DNA from: Anniella stebbinsi | Taxonomy: Eukaryota > Chordata > Lepidosauria > Squamata > Anniellidae | NCBI GenBank assembly: GCA_029215795.1 | Contig: JARDYH010000003.1 | Coordinates: 266,652,562-266,716,561 of the forward strand | Direction of reading: 5' to 3' | DNA: 64,000 bases | Shown here: positions 32,528 to 43,095 of the stretch, one piece after another | Position numbering within the stretch: the stretch's first letter is position 1 | Layout of the letters: each line of letters starts with the position of its first letter | Notes under the pieces: model-generated | Seen by the model: only the letters and a program-made list of their open reading frames with translations | What the model was told of the DNA's origin: nothing | Databases searched by the model: none | Translations under genes and position numbers: made by a program

Positions 32528-32751
32528 GGCCAGATCTGCACCAAGCAGAATATAGTGATATGAAAGCAGTATGAAAGCGGTATATGAAAGGCAGGAGCCA
32601 CACTACTGCTTGATAGCAGTATTGAAGTGCACTGACAAATGTTGGGGCCCATAAGACACATGCCATATACCACTATATCTTGCTTGGTGAGGCTCCTGCC
32701 TTTTATATACTGCTTTCATACCGTTATATCCTGCTTGGTGTAGATTTGGCC
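32528..32751 (+). mobile_element. MITE family A, long form, TSD TTA
   Basis: 224 bp from GGCCAGATCTGCACCAAGC to GGTGTAGATTTGGCC, with TTA on both sides (32525-32527, 32752-32754). The right half contains the extra terminal-repeat segment (CTTGCTTGGTGAGGCTCCTG) that distinguishes the long from the short form. TTA is the preferred PIF/Harbinger target triplet. Confidence 0.9.
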
Positions 32752-32754
32752 TTA

Positions 32755-33474
32755 CTTAATTTAAGAACCTTTATCACTGGATAAATGTGTTCAGCCAAAC
32801 ATCTGGTTTCTAATATTACATTAGGTATGACTTATGCACAGTTGAACTTTTTGAGACTTGTCTGATGCTAATTTCTATGCTCATACACTGACCCTTGACC
32901 ACATTGGTCATCATTTAGTAGTGTAGCCTCAGTTCTAGTATTTCTTTTTCCAGCTATATGGAGAGGGAATGGCCCAAGACACAACTCATAGCAACACCCG
33001 AAAGGAAGCATGGATAGCCATAGCACACCCCAAGGATTCATCATGCTTTGCCATTTTTATCTCAATCTCTGAAGCAGAACTAATTCTCCTTCCTCAATTT
33101 ACAGACAGGCAATTGAAAACAAGGCATGACTAGTCTTCTAATTTTAGGGCCCATGTACAGAAATTAGACGCTGGAGTTATTTGAATGGTAGCTTAAATCC
33201 AAAGCATGTTCCCTGTGTATTCATTGTGTCAACACATAAACACCAGGAGAGAGAAAAAATCAGCCTATCAGCTGTTCTTTGGCGTGTTTATTTGGAGGAA
33301 GATCCCACTGGAAGTCAGTCAGTCTAACTTCCTGTTCCTTGTCTAACTTCCTGGTCACAGCCAACAGCTGTTGCTATAGGATGGGATTCTAGGCACAAGC
33401 AGGCAGCAAAGGCAAATGAGGAATGATCATTTAACCTAACAGGCAGCCCAGGCTAGAAGAGTGTAGTTCACAAA
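32755..33474. other. No recognisable feature
   Basis: Unique-looking sequence; no repeat end, exon or RNA gene seen. Confidence 0.45.
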
Positions 33475-33600
33475 TTACGGAGTTGGAGGGTTGTGGGCTA
33501 TCTAGTCCAACCCCATCCAATGCAGGAAATCCGGAGCTAGAACATCATCAACAAAATGGCTATCCAGCCTGTACCCAGTTAGATGAAGAGGGATGAAGAG
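33475..33600 (-). mobile_element. CR1 LINE fragment (second subfamily), antisense
   Basis: GAGTTGGAGGGTTGTGGGC, TCTAGTCCAACCCCATCCAA, GCAGGAAATCC and GGCTATCCAGCC are the complement of the well-known CR1 3' pattern (GGTTGGACTAGATGACC type). It differs from the GATCCAGCA-type tails elsewhere in the window. Confidence 0.6.
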
Positions 33601-33734
33601 CGAGAGACATCGATTCCCACAGATGGATGAAGGGCAAATTCATTCATTGCATGCTTTTATCGCGTGCAAGCTGCAGAAACTACAAAAACTATGTGGACCA
33701 TCATTTGAACTTGTGAATAATATCATGGCGCCTT

Positions 33735-33783
33735 GAACACTATTTGGTGGAAAGGCGGGATATAAATTTAATAAATAAACAAA
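33735..33783 (+). mobile_element. L2-like tail fragment
   Basis: GGCGCCTTGAACACTATTTG and GGAAAGGCGGGATATAAATT with (AAAT)n match the tail shared by L2 and the L2-tailed SINE. Too short to tell which. Confidence 0.55.
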
Positions 33784-33894
33784 ATACTACCATCAATAAC
33801 CTGGTGTAGATCATGTCATCCTGTTTTCTCTTGACTAGTGCTATCACCTAAAAAGTGAACAATCCATGATATGTTCCATATAACAGCCTACTGA

Positions 33895-34640
33895 AAAGTC
33901 TGCTAAAATGAAACAGCTTTCAGAGAGGCGATTTCCATAATATGGGTGCTGCAGACTAAAAGGTCTGTCCTCTCATCTCTACCAATTGATTCTCTCAGTG
34001 GAGGAACAACAAGAAGGGCCCCTGAAGCAGAGTGAAGTTCTCGAACAGATCCATATGGAAGGAGGTGATTTCTGAGCGCAAAGCACAAAGATCGAGCCTT
34101 GAATCGAGCCTAGAAACAAATTGGCAGTCAACTTGGAGATCCCAATGCTGCCACCTGTGTATCCACGAGTGGGGACAAATCCCAAAGCACGCCTCAAACC
34201 CCCAAATGGCAAATTCACTGCTTCAGGGGGACTGCTTCTTGAAAAAAAAACCTCCAAGTAAGGCTGTACCTCTCATGAAGGATCACCAAAGCTCCCAGTC
34301 AACAGAACATAAACCTTATCTGGATTAAGCCTCTGTTTGTTCACAGACATCCGTTCCAAAACTGTTTGCAAACTTCAGTTTAGGCTTTCTACTACTGCTG
34401 ATGATGAAATGGGAGATATGGTGGGTTATCATCAGAACACTGCCGACGCTCTAGCTCAAAACTCTGGATTACGTCTGCCAGTCATTTCATGTTGATCTTT
34501 AAACAGCACAGGCAACAAGATAGAACTCTGCGACACCCCACATGCCAAAGGCCATCAAGTGGAGCTGGCGCTCCCAGCACCACCTTCTGATACCTAACTT
34601 CCAAGGAAAGACCAGAGCTACCATAACAAGGTAGCACAAA
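33895..34640 (-). mobile_element. L2 LINE ORF2 reverse-transcriptase fragment, antisense
   Basis: On the minus strand, about 34560-34500 reads CGVSQSSILLPVLF, a decayed form of the reverse-transcriptase motif GVPQGSILSP. Downstream, near 34370-34280, NKQRLNPDKVYVLLTGS matches the block that follows the catalytic YADD in L2. Further on, a SKLTANLFLGSIQG-like segment corresponds to the LHWLPV region. Stops and frameshifts break the frame and the YADD itself is not visible. This is the only piece of a LINE catalytic domain in the window. Confidence 0.7.
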
Positions 34641-34669
34641 CCCATTTCAGCTTATAGTTTCTGATTTCA

Positions 34670-35140
34670 GTTCATCAGCCAAATGTAAACCATGGACCAG
34701 TGTTCACATGTCACTGTAAACTAGAGTTCCTCCAGAACTCTGGCTTATCGTGCGCAAGCACCATGCTTGTAAACACTGCCCAGTTGCTCCCTTTGCAAGC
34801 AAAAGTTGGTTTGTTTAGTGTGATGAATGAACCCTTGGCTTCTCTCTCCCCTAACAAGCTAGAGATATAATAACCTTGGGGTTTGTTGTTGGGTTATTTC
34901 TCTGGCTTGTTGTGGGAGATCTAAGCCAGGGGTACTGGTTCATTCATCACACTGGGTTTGCATGTTAAGCTAAATATATCCATGGCCATATCTGTGTCTT
35001 TTTTAGCCACTCCCATTTGCAGCAGGACTAATCAGTCAGCATTTAAGAGCATGCTGCTCATGAACAATAAGCCAGGGTTCTGACATCACACCAAATCATG
35101 GCATGGCACAATGTCTGGAAGCTTAACCATGGTCTGAATT
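34670..35140. mobile_element. Large imperfect foldback element L
   Basis: The left arm has CTCTGGCTTATCGTG, AAGCACCATGCTTG and AGTGTGATGAATGAACCC. The right arm reads, in complement, CCCTGGCTTATTGTTC, AGCATGCTC and GTGTGATGAATGAACC. The innermost part pairs AACAAGCTAGAGATATAATA with its mirror. Total about 470 bp. No confirmed TSD; a non-autonomous DNA element is likely. Confidence 0.5.
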
Positions 35141-35199
35141 TAGCACCATTTTTTTGCTGTATGCTCCTATTTTGGTTATTTATTATTACAGTTTCCTGA

Positions 35200-35280
35200 G
35201 GGCTACCAATGTTAGTCTGTTGCAGCAAAAACAACAAGTAATATTGTGGTATCTTAAATCACGAGGCTTTTGTTTTATTG
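35200..35280. repeat. Interspersed repeat fragment of unknown class
   Basis: TTAGTCTGTTGCAGCAAAAA, ACAACAAGTAATATTGTGG and TATCTTAAA, inverse of the block at 29030-29092. Confidence 0.4.
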
Positions 35281-35779
35281 TAGTTTTTATGCTAGCCACC
35301 TTGAGAACCCTTTGTGGGCAGAAAAACAGCATTCAAATCTAATCAGATTAACACACACACACTTACAACATGTAGAGAGGCGTTCTTGATGGTTGCTTCC
35401 CAACTCTCTGTCCCTAGAGGTCTCACGAGCCTCTGAAAGACATTTTCATCTGAGCAAAGCAGCTGGTCTCAGGAAATAAGATTGGCTGTGGCCTTATAGT
35501 ATTTTTTAACCTTATTTTTATTAAGCTTTCCAATGTAACAATTTCTTTTAAAAAAACCAAAATGCAGAAACAGCCAGCACCCCATGTAAGTAGTATATAG
35601 ATAAAGGATAAAGACCGGAGAACATCACAAAACCTCAAGTTAAGGCATATATATGCCCTAAAGCCTAACAGTTCAATATGTGCATTGGATATGCATTTAT
35701 ATGACTCTGGGGTAGGGTATTTTCTTTTTCTTCCAGAGTCTCAATATGGGCGAAAAAGAAAACAAGGTGTCAGGAGCCT

Positions 35780-35992
35780 TATTTATTTTATTTTATTTAT
35801 TATTACATTTATATCTGCCTTTTTCCTCCTTAATGAACCCAAGGTGGCGTACATAATCCTCCTCCTCATCTCCATTTTGGGCCAGTCCGTGACTGGCCCA
35901 AAATCACCCAGTGGTTTTCCATGGTCAAGTGGGGACTAGAACCCAGATCTTCTGACTTCCAGTCCAACACTCTAGCTGCTACAACACGCTTA
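35780..35992 (-). mobile_element. L2-tailed tRNA-derived SINE, nearly complete
   Basis: Read on the minus strand: a tRNA-like head with TAGCAGCTAGAGTGTTGGAC (A-box region) and GGGTTCTAGTCCC (B box), a body with CACTGGGTGATTTTGGGCC, then a tail GTACGCCACCTTGGGTTC, ATATAAATGTAATAATAA. The tail resembles the L2-type tail at 41340-41422, so mobilisation by L2 is inferred. A loss of about 40 bp in the middle shortens the copy (the CACAGGGTTGTTGTG core is missing). Confidence 0.7.
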
Positions 35993-36614
35993 TATTATTG
36001 GGCACTTCAGAAGCTATGCATCTCAGATGTAAGGTGTAAAAGTAATGAATCATGTGCTTGCAAATAAATTTATAATCTAGGTGCGCTCGCCAAAAAGCCA
36101 GAATCGGCTGCAGCTCACTGTTGAGTATACACTGGGCTGCAAGCCTGACTTTGCCTATCAGCATTGTGTGTCATGTCCTGTAGTATACTTAGCATTAAGA
36201 TTAATCCATCCCTATCTCTCACTAAAACGACCGTCGCCTCGCCCGCACACCGGCTAATCTGGAAATTCTTCTGTTGAAATTGCACTTGTTCATCATGCGT
36301 TGCTGCTTGTGCACTTCCTGCTTGCATATTAGCATAATGAAATGTGCAGTGATATTCTTTATCGAGGGTTGGATCTAATTGCTACTGGAAACTAATTAAA
36401 ATGGGAACAGGTGTGGGAAGTCTGAGAAGGATCTATCCCTCGTGGGTAGCGAGACCTGTTCTAGGATGCACCCGTGCTCCCCTCCCTCCTGGAAGCCAGT
36501 TCCTCACTACCTCCTCACATCTAGAGTGGTGCAGACTGAACCTTGTGAAAAGCAAACGCAAAGTCTGCATTTCACACTCACACGGCAGGCTGCATAAGGG
36601 ACGAGCTCAACTTA
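35993..36614. other. No recognisable feature
   Basis: Unique-looking; no assignable repeat or exon. Confidence 0.4.
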
Positions 36615-37129
36615 GGCCCTTTCTACACCTAAGGGTGTAGCGGGAGGGGGGGGGGAGGATCGCGGACTTACCTGCTTCCGCGATCCTTCCCCAGTGTCTA
36701 AAAGGAAGTGCTATGTCCCGGAAACAAACAGGGACGTCATGCCCACCTTTTAATAAAAGAAAAAAAAAAAGCCGGAGCCCAGAGTGCAATTGCACGCCAA
36801 CGAAAAAGTACATTTTTAAAAAAAAAAAACCGACCCCGTTCCCCCCACCCCCGATGTCCCTGGACTACCCCCAGACCGGCTTCTTCCCTCTAGCTGACCC
36901 CCGCTACTCATGGGGAGCAGGAAAGAAGCTGGGACGAGCGCCCACACCGCCCGCGCTCCTCAGGATCGTCCTGGGACCGCGGGGAAAATCGGGATAACTG
37001 GGGAACCAGTTATCCCGCGAAAATGGAGGGGTCATCCGTGCCTGCTCCCAGGATCCCCTGTGCGTCATTTGGACGCACTGGGATGACCCAGAGACGACCC
37101 AGGGAAAAAAGGCAGGTAAGGAGATGGCT
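36615..37129 (-). mobile_element. CpG-rich element G, probable TSD TTA
   Basis: The left end is GGCCCTTTCTACACC and the right end, in complement, AGCCATCTCCTTACC. TTA is present on both sides (36612-36614, 37130-37132). The inner right part (CCCCTGTGCGTCATTTGGAC) is the inverse of GTCCAAATGATGCACAGGG at 47326-47344, so this is an inverted copy of the same family. It produces a CpG-dense patch resembling a small CpG island, but there is no gene. Length 515 bp, against 444 and 545 bp for the other copies. Confidence 0.65.
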
Positions 37130-37737
37130 TTAGCGTTTAACAATGCTTGTTCACTTCAGTGATGAGGGCGCCCCACAAAGGGCAGAAACCTACACTGAGT
37201 GGAAGGCAGGGTGAAGAAAACCCCACCAGGGTCAGAAAACACTCCAGGCCCTCTGTTCTTTCCTGGACCACCCCTATTTAAAGAGTGTTCCAGGCAAGAG
37301 GTGTCTTCAGTGGCCTTCCATTAGTTCAGCTTTTGAATATCATTTTTTTTCAACTGCATTTGTAGCCCATTGCATGATTTGGATGCGAAATTTGCATGCA
37401 GGGTTTGCAGGGTGACAAGCATGCAATACTGTAACATGATAAATCTGCACATGGATCAGGGGCTCACTAGCATTCACACACACACAAACACACACACACA
37501 GAGCATAGTTAAACTATAGAATTTGCTACCACAAGGTGTAGAGATGGCCACCCATTTGGATGGCTTTAAAAGGGGGTTGGATAAATTCCTGGAGGAGAAG
37601 GCTATCAATGGCTACTAGTCCTGATGGCTATGTGCTACCTCCAGTATCAGAGGCAGTAAGCCTATATACACCAGTTGCTGGGGAACATGGGTGAGAGAGT
37701 GCTGTTGCACCCCTGTCTTGCTTGTAGGTCCCTGAAA

Positions 37738-38275
37738 AAAAAATTTAAAAAATTAAATTAGTAATAGTGCGGAAACGTTGCCTTTAAAACGTTTTTAAAA
37801 CACCAGTTTTAAAATCTCTTCACTGGCTGCCAATCAGTTTCTGGGCGAAGTACAAAGTGTTGGTTATTACCTTTAAAGCCCTACATGGTTTGGGTCCAGG
37901 TTACCTACGGGATCACCTTCTCCCCTACAATCTGCCCTGCACGCTCAGGTCCTCTGGGAAGAATTTACTACAGTCAACAAGAACTAGACTGACAACCGTT
38001 ACCCAGAGGACCTTCTCTTCTGCCGCTCCCAGATTGTGGAATGACCTGCCGGGACAGATTCGTGAACTCACCAGTCTTCAGGAATTTAAAAGATCTATAA
38101 AGGCTGATCTCTTCCGGCAGGCCTACCTAGATGAATTTTAAAGTGTTTTATTGGTGTTTTATTGGTATTTTAATGATGTATGGTTTTATGAGCTTTTAAT
38201 CAGTTTTGTATTTTATGTTTAGTGCTGTTCCCCGCCTCGATCCATTGGGAGAGGCGGGTAATAAATAAATAAATA

Positions 38276-38309
<34 letters not shown>

Positions 38310-38865
38310 TCCCTTAGTATACACAAAAAATTATATTGGTCTACCTCAATATCTAGCCGGGTCCTTCTGGCGTTGAAAAAATCTAAAATGACCCAAAAAT
38401 GGTTTCTCGAAATAATTTTTATTTTTTATTTAGAAATCAAATTTGTAATAGTGCGGAAAAGTTGCCTAATGTGTCCCTTAGTATACACAAAAAATTATAT
38501 TGATCTACCTCAATGTCTAGCTGGGCCCCTCTTTCCTTGAAAAAATAGAAAATGACTCAGTATTTGGGGGGGGAACACATTCTATTTATAGAAATAATCT
38601 TTATAAGTACAATACTTTTTGACAGTGTATACTAAGGGACACATTAGGCTACATTTCTGCACTATAACAAATTTGATTTATAAATAAAAAATAAAATTAT
38701 TTTGAGAAACCATTTTTGGGTCATTTTAGATTTTTTCAAAGCCAGAGGGGCCCGGCTAGATATTGACATAGATCAATAATTTTTTTGTGTGTATACTAAG
38801 GGACACATTAGGCAAGTTTTCCGCACTATTACTACTTTGATTTCTATTTTTAAAAACTTAGGCCA
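37738..38865. mobile_element. Foldback element P, inserted in a CR1 and itself interrupted
   Basis: Built from ~155-bp units carrying AGTAATAGTGCGGAAA, GTTGCCTAATGTGTCCC, TTAGTATACACAAAAAATTA, GATCTACCTCAATGTCTAGC and AAAATGACCCAAAAATGG. Two units run forward (37755-38447, minus the L2 insert, and 38445-38600). They are mirrored from 38623 (GTGTATACTAAGGGACAC) to the terminal TTCCGCACTATTAC at about 38840. The inverted layout and AT-rich ends suggest a non-autonomous DNA transposon of uncertain superfamily. Confidence 0.7.
37779..38303 (+). mobile_element. L2 subfamily B 3' end inserted in element P
   Basis: An open frame up to 38141 encodes SLHWLPISFWAKYKVL, FKALHGLG, AAPRLWNDLPGQIREL and FKRSIKADLFRQAY, the L2 ORF2 C-terminus. 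The 3' UTR has CCCCGCCTCGATCC, GAGGCGGGTAATAAATAAAT and (ATT)n. The uninterrupted host sequence GTTGCCTAATGTGTCCC at 38468 shows exactly where the insertion split element P. No stop occurs in about 110 codons, so this insertion is fairly young. Confidence 0.85.
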
Positions 38866-39021
38866 TTTTTCAGCTCACCCTATGCCACCGTGTGAACGGA
38901 GTGCTGGACTAGATGAACCCTTGGTCTGATCCAGCATGGCTCTTCTGGTGTTCTTATGTTGAATGGGCACTAATATACATTTTCCTACATGTTTAAAACA
39001 AAACAAACACACAATCTTAAC

Positions 39022-39341
39022 TAGGCTGACCATATGAAAAGGAGGCCAGGGCTCATGTAACTTTAACAGTTGTAGAGAAAAGGAAATTTCAGCCAGTATC
39101 ATTTGTATGCAATTAGTTCCTGGTGAAATCCCCTCTTCATCCCAACAGTTAAAGTTGCAGGCACTATACTGGAGTGACCAGATACAAAAGAAGGCAGGGC
39201 TCCTGCAACTTAAACCGTTGTAATGAAGAGGGGATTTCACCAGGTGCTGCATGCATACAAATGACACTGGCTGAAATTCCCTTTTCTCTACAACTGTTAA
39301 AGTTACAGGAGCCCTGGCCTCCTTTTCATATGGTCAGCCTA
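39022..39341 (+). mobile_element. hAT MITE family B, exact 8-bp TSD
   Basis: 320 bp with ends TAGGCTGACCATATGAAAAG and CATATGGTCAGCCTA. ATCTTAAC is present on both sides (39014-39021, 39342-39349). The asymmetric centre GGCACTATACTGGAGTGACC sets the orientation. Confidence 0.95.
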
Positions 39342-39741
39342 ATCTTAACGCAATAGTGGGCTATGCAGCGTAAGAGGGGGGAGAGTTGGGAAGAGGCCTA
39401 ACCCCTCCTTCTCTTGCCTACCATTCTGCACTAGCCACCCACGAGAGGGGTTGGTTGACTCTCACCATTTAGCTGCTGTGGCTCTTCCTTTTCTCCTGCT
39501 CACCTACACAAAGTAGCTTTTTGCCCTGCTCTCTGTATATATACAGCAGCATTATGGCCCAGGGTTATTCGGTTTTCCTCCTAACCTTTCTCTCTCTCTT
39601 TCGGTTTTTCATTTTGTATAAGGACGCTTTCTTTCACCAGGAAAAGCCCATGCGGGGTGCTAGGCCTCAGTATTCTAGAGATAGGTTTGGCATCCGCCAT
39701 CTTCAAGAAGATATGCGAGAGGTAAAGTTCGGTCACAACAT
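39342..39741. other. Unique spacer between family B copies
   Basis: Contains a pyrimidine-rich stretch near 39560-39610 and a 78-codon frame without a domain. No repeat recognised. Confidence 0.4.
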
Positions 39742-40061
39742 TAGGCTGACCATCTGAAAAGGAGGTCAGGGCTCATGTAACTTTAACAGTTGTAGAGAAA
39801 AGGGAATTTCAGCCAGTGTCATTTGTATGCAATTAGTTCCTGGTGAAATTCCCTCTTCATCACAACAGTTAAAGTTACAGGCACTATACTAGAGTGACCA
39901 TATACAAAAGAAGGCAGGGCCCCTGCAACTTTAACTGTTGTGATGAAGAGGGAATTTCACCAGGAACTAATTGCATACAAATGACACTGGCTGAAATTCC
40001 CTTTTCTCTACAACTGTTAAAGTTACATGAGCCCTGTCCTCCTTTTCAGATGGTCAGCCTT
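39742..40061 (+). mobile_element. hAT MITE family B
   Basis: 320 bp, TAGGCTGACCATCTGAAAAG to CAGATGGTCAGCCTT (last base changed). Octamers CACAACAT (39734-39741) and CACAACAC (40062-40069) match at 7 of 8. Confidence 0.9.
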
Positions 40062-40130
40062 CACAACACGGCTTCCAGTCATGGTTTCTTCTTCCGTACA
40101 AAGCATCTATGCTACATTCATATGCACTAC

Positions 40131-40450
40131 AAGGCTGACCATATGAAAAGGAGGACAGGGCTCATGTAACTTTAACAGTTGCAGAGAAAAGGGAATTTCA
40201 GCCAGCGTCATTTGTATGCAATTAGTACCTGGTGAAATTCCCTCTTCATTACAACAGTTAACGCTGCAGGGGGCCTGCCCTCTTTTGTATCTAGTCACTC
40301 TAGTATAGTGCCTGTAACTTTAACTGTTGTGATGAAGAAGGGATTTCACCAGGTACTAATTGCATACAAATGACACTGGCTGAAATTCCCTTTTCTCTAC
40401 AACTGTTAAAGTTACATGAGCCCTGTCCTCCTTTTCATAGGGTCAGCCTA
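40131..40450 (-). mobile_element. hAT MITE family B, exact 8-bp TSD
   Basis: 320 bp, AAGGCTGACCATATGAAAAG to CATAGGGTCAGCCTA. TGCACTAC is present on both sides (40123-40130, 40451-40458). The centre (AGTCACTCTAGTATAGTGCC) is inverted relative to the neighbouring copies, so the element lies on the opposite strand. Third copy within 1.43 kb. Confidence 0.95.
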
Positions 40451-40520
40451 TGCACTACTGCTAGATCACACCTTGTTTTAATTTTTTTAAAATAAAATAA
40501 GATCAAGCTCCACGTTCTGG

Positions 40521-40549
40521 AAAGAAAGAAAGAAAGAAAGAAAGAAAGA
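40521..40549. repeat. (AAAG)n microsatellite
   Basis: Seven near-perfect tetranucleotide units. Confidence 0.9.
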
Positions 40550-40889
40550 GCCCTCTCACACCAGGTATGGGAATAGAACACATTTATGCAAAACCAGCAT
40601 TAAAAATGTGAATGATTCACATCTGTTATTTTAAGCAGAGAATTTGCATTTTTCTAGGTGAAAATTGTGGCTATCCTTGGCACTGAAGCTGGATTTTTCT
40701 ATTTTTAAAAAAGCACATTCTCTGTACCCAGAACAGTGAAAGTGTTTATCTGTGCAATTGTTTTAATAAGAACAATACTTAAAAGTATAAAGCATTTGTT
40801 TCTATTTGCAACCAAGGTACGTAACCAGCAGCACAGGTGGGCATCCCTGGACAGGAGTTGACTATGGAGCACACTCAGATCTGCACTCA

Positions 40890-41035
40890 TAAGACTGTTA
40901 GAAGAAGGTCTGCATGGTCCAGCATCCTGTTTCCAGTGGTGGGCAGCAAGAAGCCTCCAGGAAGTGCACCAGCAAGGCCAGAAGGCAATCGCTCATCCCT
41001 GCCCCCTACCCACCATTGTTGGTGTCTATATGTCT
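40890..41035 (-). mobile_element. CR1-like LINE 3' fragment, antisense
   Basis: TGGTCCAGCATCCTGTTTCC, GCCAGAAGGCAATCGCTC and GGTGTCTATATGTCTGGTAT correspond to the complement of the CR1-like 3' region. Diverged relative to 42841-43095. Confidence 0.5.
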
Positions 41036-41052
41036 GGTATTCAGATATACTA

Positions 41053-41234
41053 CGGCCAGAGCTACACCAACCAGGACATAGCACTATGAAAGTGGTACGA
41101 AAGCGGTATATGGAGGCAGGGTCTACACTACTGCTTTATAGCGGTACTGAAGTGCATTGACAACTGTTGGGGTCCATGACACATTCTATATACCACTTTC
41201 ATAGTGTTATATCCTGCTTGGTGTGGATGTAATG
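41053..41234 (+). mobile_element. MITE family A, short form
   Basis: About 182 bp from GGCCAGAGCTACACCAACC to GGTGTGGATGTAATG. Core blocks ACTACTGCTTTATAGCGG and GAAGTGCATTGACAACTG are intact. The right terminus is mutated and no TSD could be confirmed. Confidence 0.7.
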
Positions 41235-41239
41235 CTTAT

Positions 41240-41422
41240 AGTTGGTTCTAAAAAAAATGTTTTAAATGTTCTATATACTTTAAAATTGTACTATCTTTAA
41301 TTGTATTTTTATTTTATTTTTTATTTCTTTTTGTTTCAACTGTACATGTTTTAATTTGTAAGCCGCCTTGAGTCCCAGTACTGGGGAAAAGGTGGGATAT
41401 AAATAACAATAATAATAATGGC
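41240..41422 (+). mobile_element. L2-type 3' UTR and tail (subfamily C)
   Basis: AT-rich 3' UTR, then TTTGTAAGCCGCCTTGAGTC, CCAGTACTGGGGAAAAGGTG, GGATATAAATAACAATAATA. A third tail type besides A (ACCGCCCAGAGAG) and B (CCCCGCCTCGATCC). Also at 54165-54246. Confidence 0.65.
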
Positions 41423-41544
41423 TAATACAATCTCTCCCTAAGCTTCAGCCGCAACTGCTCCCATTCCCAGTAGAACAAAGGCCAAGCCTTGCCAAAGCGC
41501 ATGGCTATACCTATTTATGGCAGGGCACGCTAGAATGGCACCAT

Positions 41545-41625
41545 CTAATGCAGGGGTGCAGAACCTAAAGCCTGGGGCCAAATCTGGTTCCCCAGAAGGC
41601 CACAACGTCCCCTCGCCTTGTTCCT
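41545..41625 (+). mobile_element. hAT-like element end (M-like)
   Basis: CAGGGGTGCAGAACCTAAAG and GGGGCCAAATCTGGTTCCCC match the terminal region of element M (25528-25840) read outward. The other end was not found. Confidence 0.4.
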
Positions 41626-42840
41626 GCCCTCTTTCCCTGAGCCACCGATTGGAGGAGGAAGGGGGAGGACTCAAGACAGGGCGCCATTTGCAGCGCATGT
41701 AACGTCCAGTTGCATTCTCAGCGCCAACATGTATACTTGTGTCAATTAAACCCACACTGCCAAGTCCCTGGGCTCCATCACCTCCCTGTCAGTGAAGCGA
41801 GCTAATGCTTCTCAGCTAATTATGTACACTTTTTACCCCACCCCCCACGTTTTGCAGCACAAGGGACTGCTAAGGGGAGCAGAAATCGCACCTGTTAGCA
41901 CTCAATCGCCCGTCACCTTGGGGCCCAGTGAGATTCAGTTCCTTGTTCAAGCAGGAGCTTGTTGTTGGGGTTTTTTTTGTTTTTTTGGTGTGTTCTTTTT
42001 AATAATACTAATATTTTTAAAAAAATGTTTCAATGCGCATATTTTTATGACAGACGAGCCCTGATACTGTTGACCTGACTCGCCAGAATACGAGAGGGAG
42101 GGGAAAGCGTAAAGCAACACCGGCTGAATCCTTTTGAAGGAATAACAAAAAGAATGCTTCGAATTGTTCTGTGAGGTAGCAGTTTTCAAACTGTCTTCTT
42201 GGGTGCCTAAGGAACTTACCGGCGAGAAGATGAATCATTTATTTAATTGTTCCTTACATTTCTGCACTGCCCAGCCGTTGAATAATGTCGGACGGCCACC
42301 CTGAAATACAGGTTGCACCTTCGCTGCAATGCGCACCTGCGAGGGAGCGTTGCGTGAGTTGTAGGGAGTCCTCTCAGTTCGTGCAGAGAGGCCCGAGAGG
42401 CCTAGATAGCACCCTGCCTGAACTACATATATGTACCCTAGAATACTTTCCAGAATCCTGGACAGACAAATAAAGGCGGAAAGAATTCCCTGAAGTTAGA
42501 AGATTGATATCTACTGCTGGAAAGCAGATAAAAATGGGGTGAATCTCACAGTGCTGAGGGGAGGGAGGGTTAACTGGCAATTTAATTGCCTGTCTGTCAG
42601 AAGCTGGTGCCTGGGGAGACCAGGATGCCAGGTCAAAGGCCTTGGCCACTTCAGCCATCTGAGGAGTCTCCCTTCATCTTACACCATCCTGACATGCATT
42701 CTTGAAGCATTTTATTGGCTCCCTTCCTAGCCTCCTGATTGGCTGGGAGTCCTTATATAAATACTCTGCTTCTGAAGAACCTTTCTGTCTTAAAATGTTC
42801 TGCTGATGGGTAGCTGCCCACTGCTCAGGTCCCTCTCAAG
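41626..42840. other. No recognisable gene
   Basis: Unique-looking sequence. Frames of up to 94 codons (42374-42658) show no domain. A T-rich stretch lies near 41970-42030. Confidence 0.45.
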
Positions 42841-43095
42841 GTGCATTCATGGAAGATAAAGCCATCAATGGCTACTAGTCATCAGGGCTATAGATTACCT
42901 CCAGCATCAGAGGCAGTATTGGAGGCAGTATCCAATTCCTGGAGAAACTCGAGAGGAAAGGTGCTAGTGCGCTCATGTCCTACTTGTGGGCTTCCCATAG
43001 GCAGCTGTTTGGCCACTGTGTGAACAGAGTGCTGGACTAGATAAAACTTTGGTCTGATCCAACATGGCTCTCCGTATGTTCAAATGTTCTTATCT
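42841..43095 (+). mobile_element. CR1-like LINE 3' end
   Basis: Continuous copy: ATCAATGGCTACTAGTCATC, TCAGAGGCAGTATTGG, TACTTGTGGGCTTCCC, GGCCACTGTGTGAACAGAGT, GCTGGACTAGATAAAAC, TCTGATCCAACATGGC and the tail GTTCAAATGTTCTTAT. A small internal duplication (GAGGCAGTATTGGAGGCAGT) is visible. No ORF2 sequence. Confidence 0.75.

Larger units (their letters stand above)
37505..38965 (+). mobile_element. CR1-like LINE 3' region, interrupted
   Basis: Segment 37505-37737 (ATTTGCTACCACAAGGTG, GGATGGCTTTAAAAGGGGG, AATGGCTACTAGTCCTGATG, CAGAGGCAGTAAGCC) and segment 38866-38965 (GTGTGAACGGAGTGCTGGAC, TCTGATCCAGCATGGC, GTTCTTATGTT) are adjacent in the intact copy at 42841-43095. Here they are separated by about 1.1 kb of inserted foldback DNA. 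This is non-coding 3' sequence of a CR1-type LINE, without a reverse-transcriptase frame. Confidence 0.75.
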
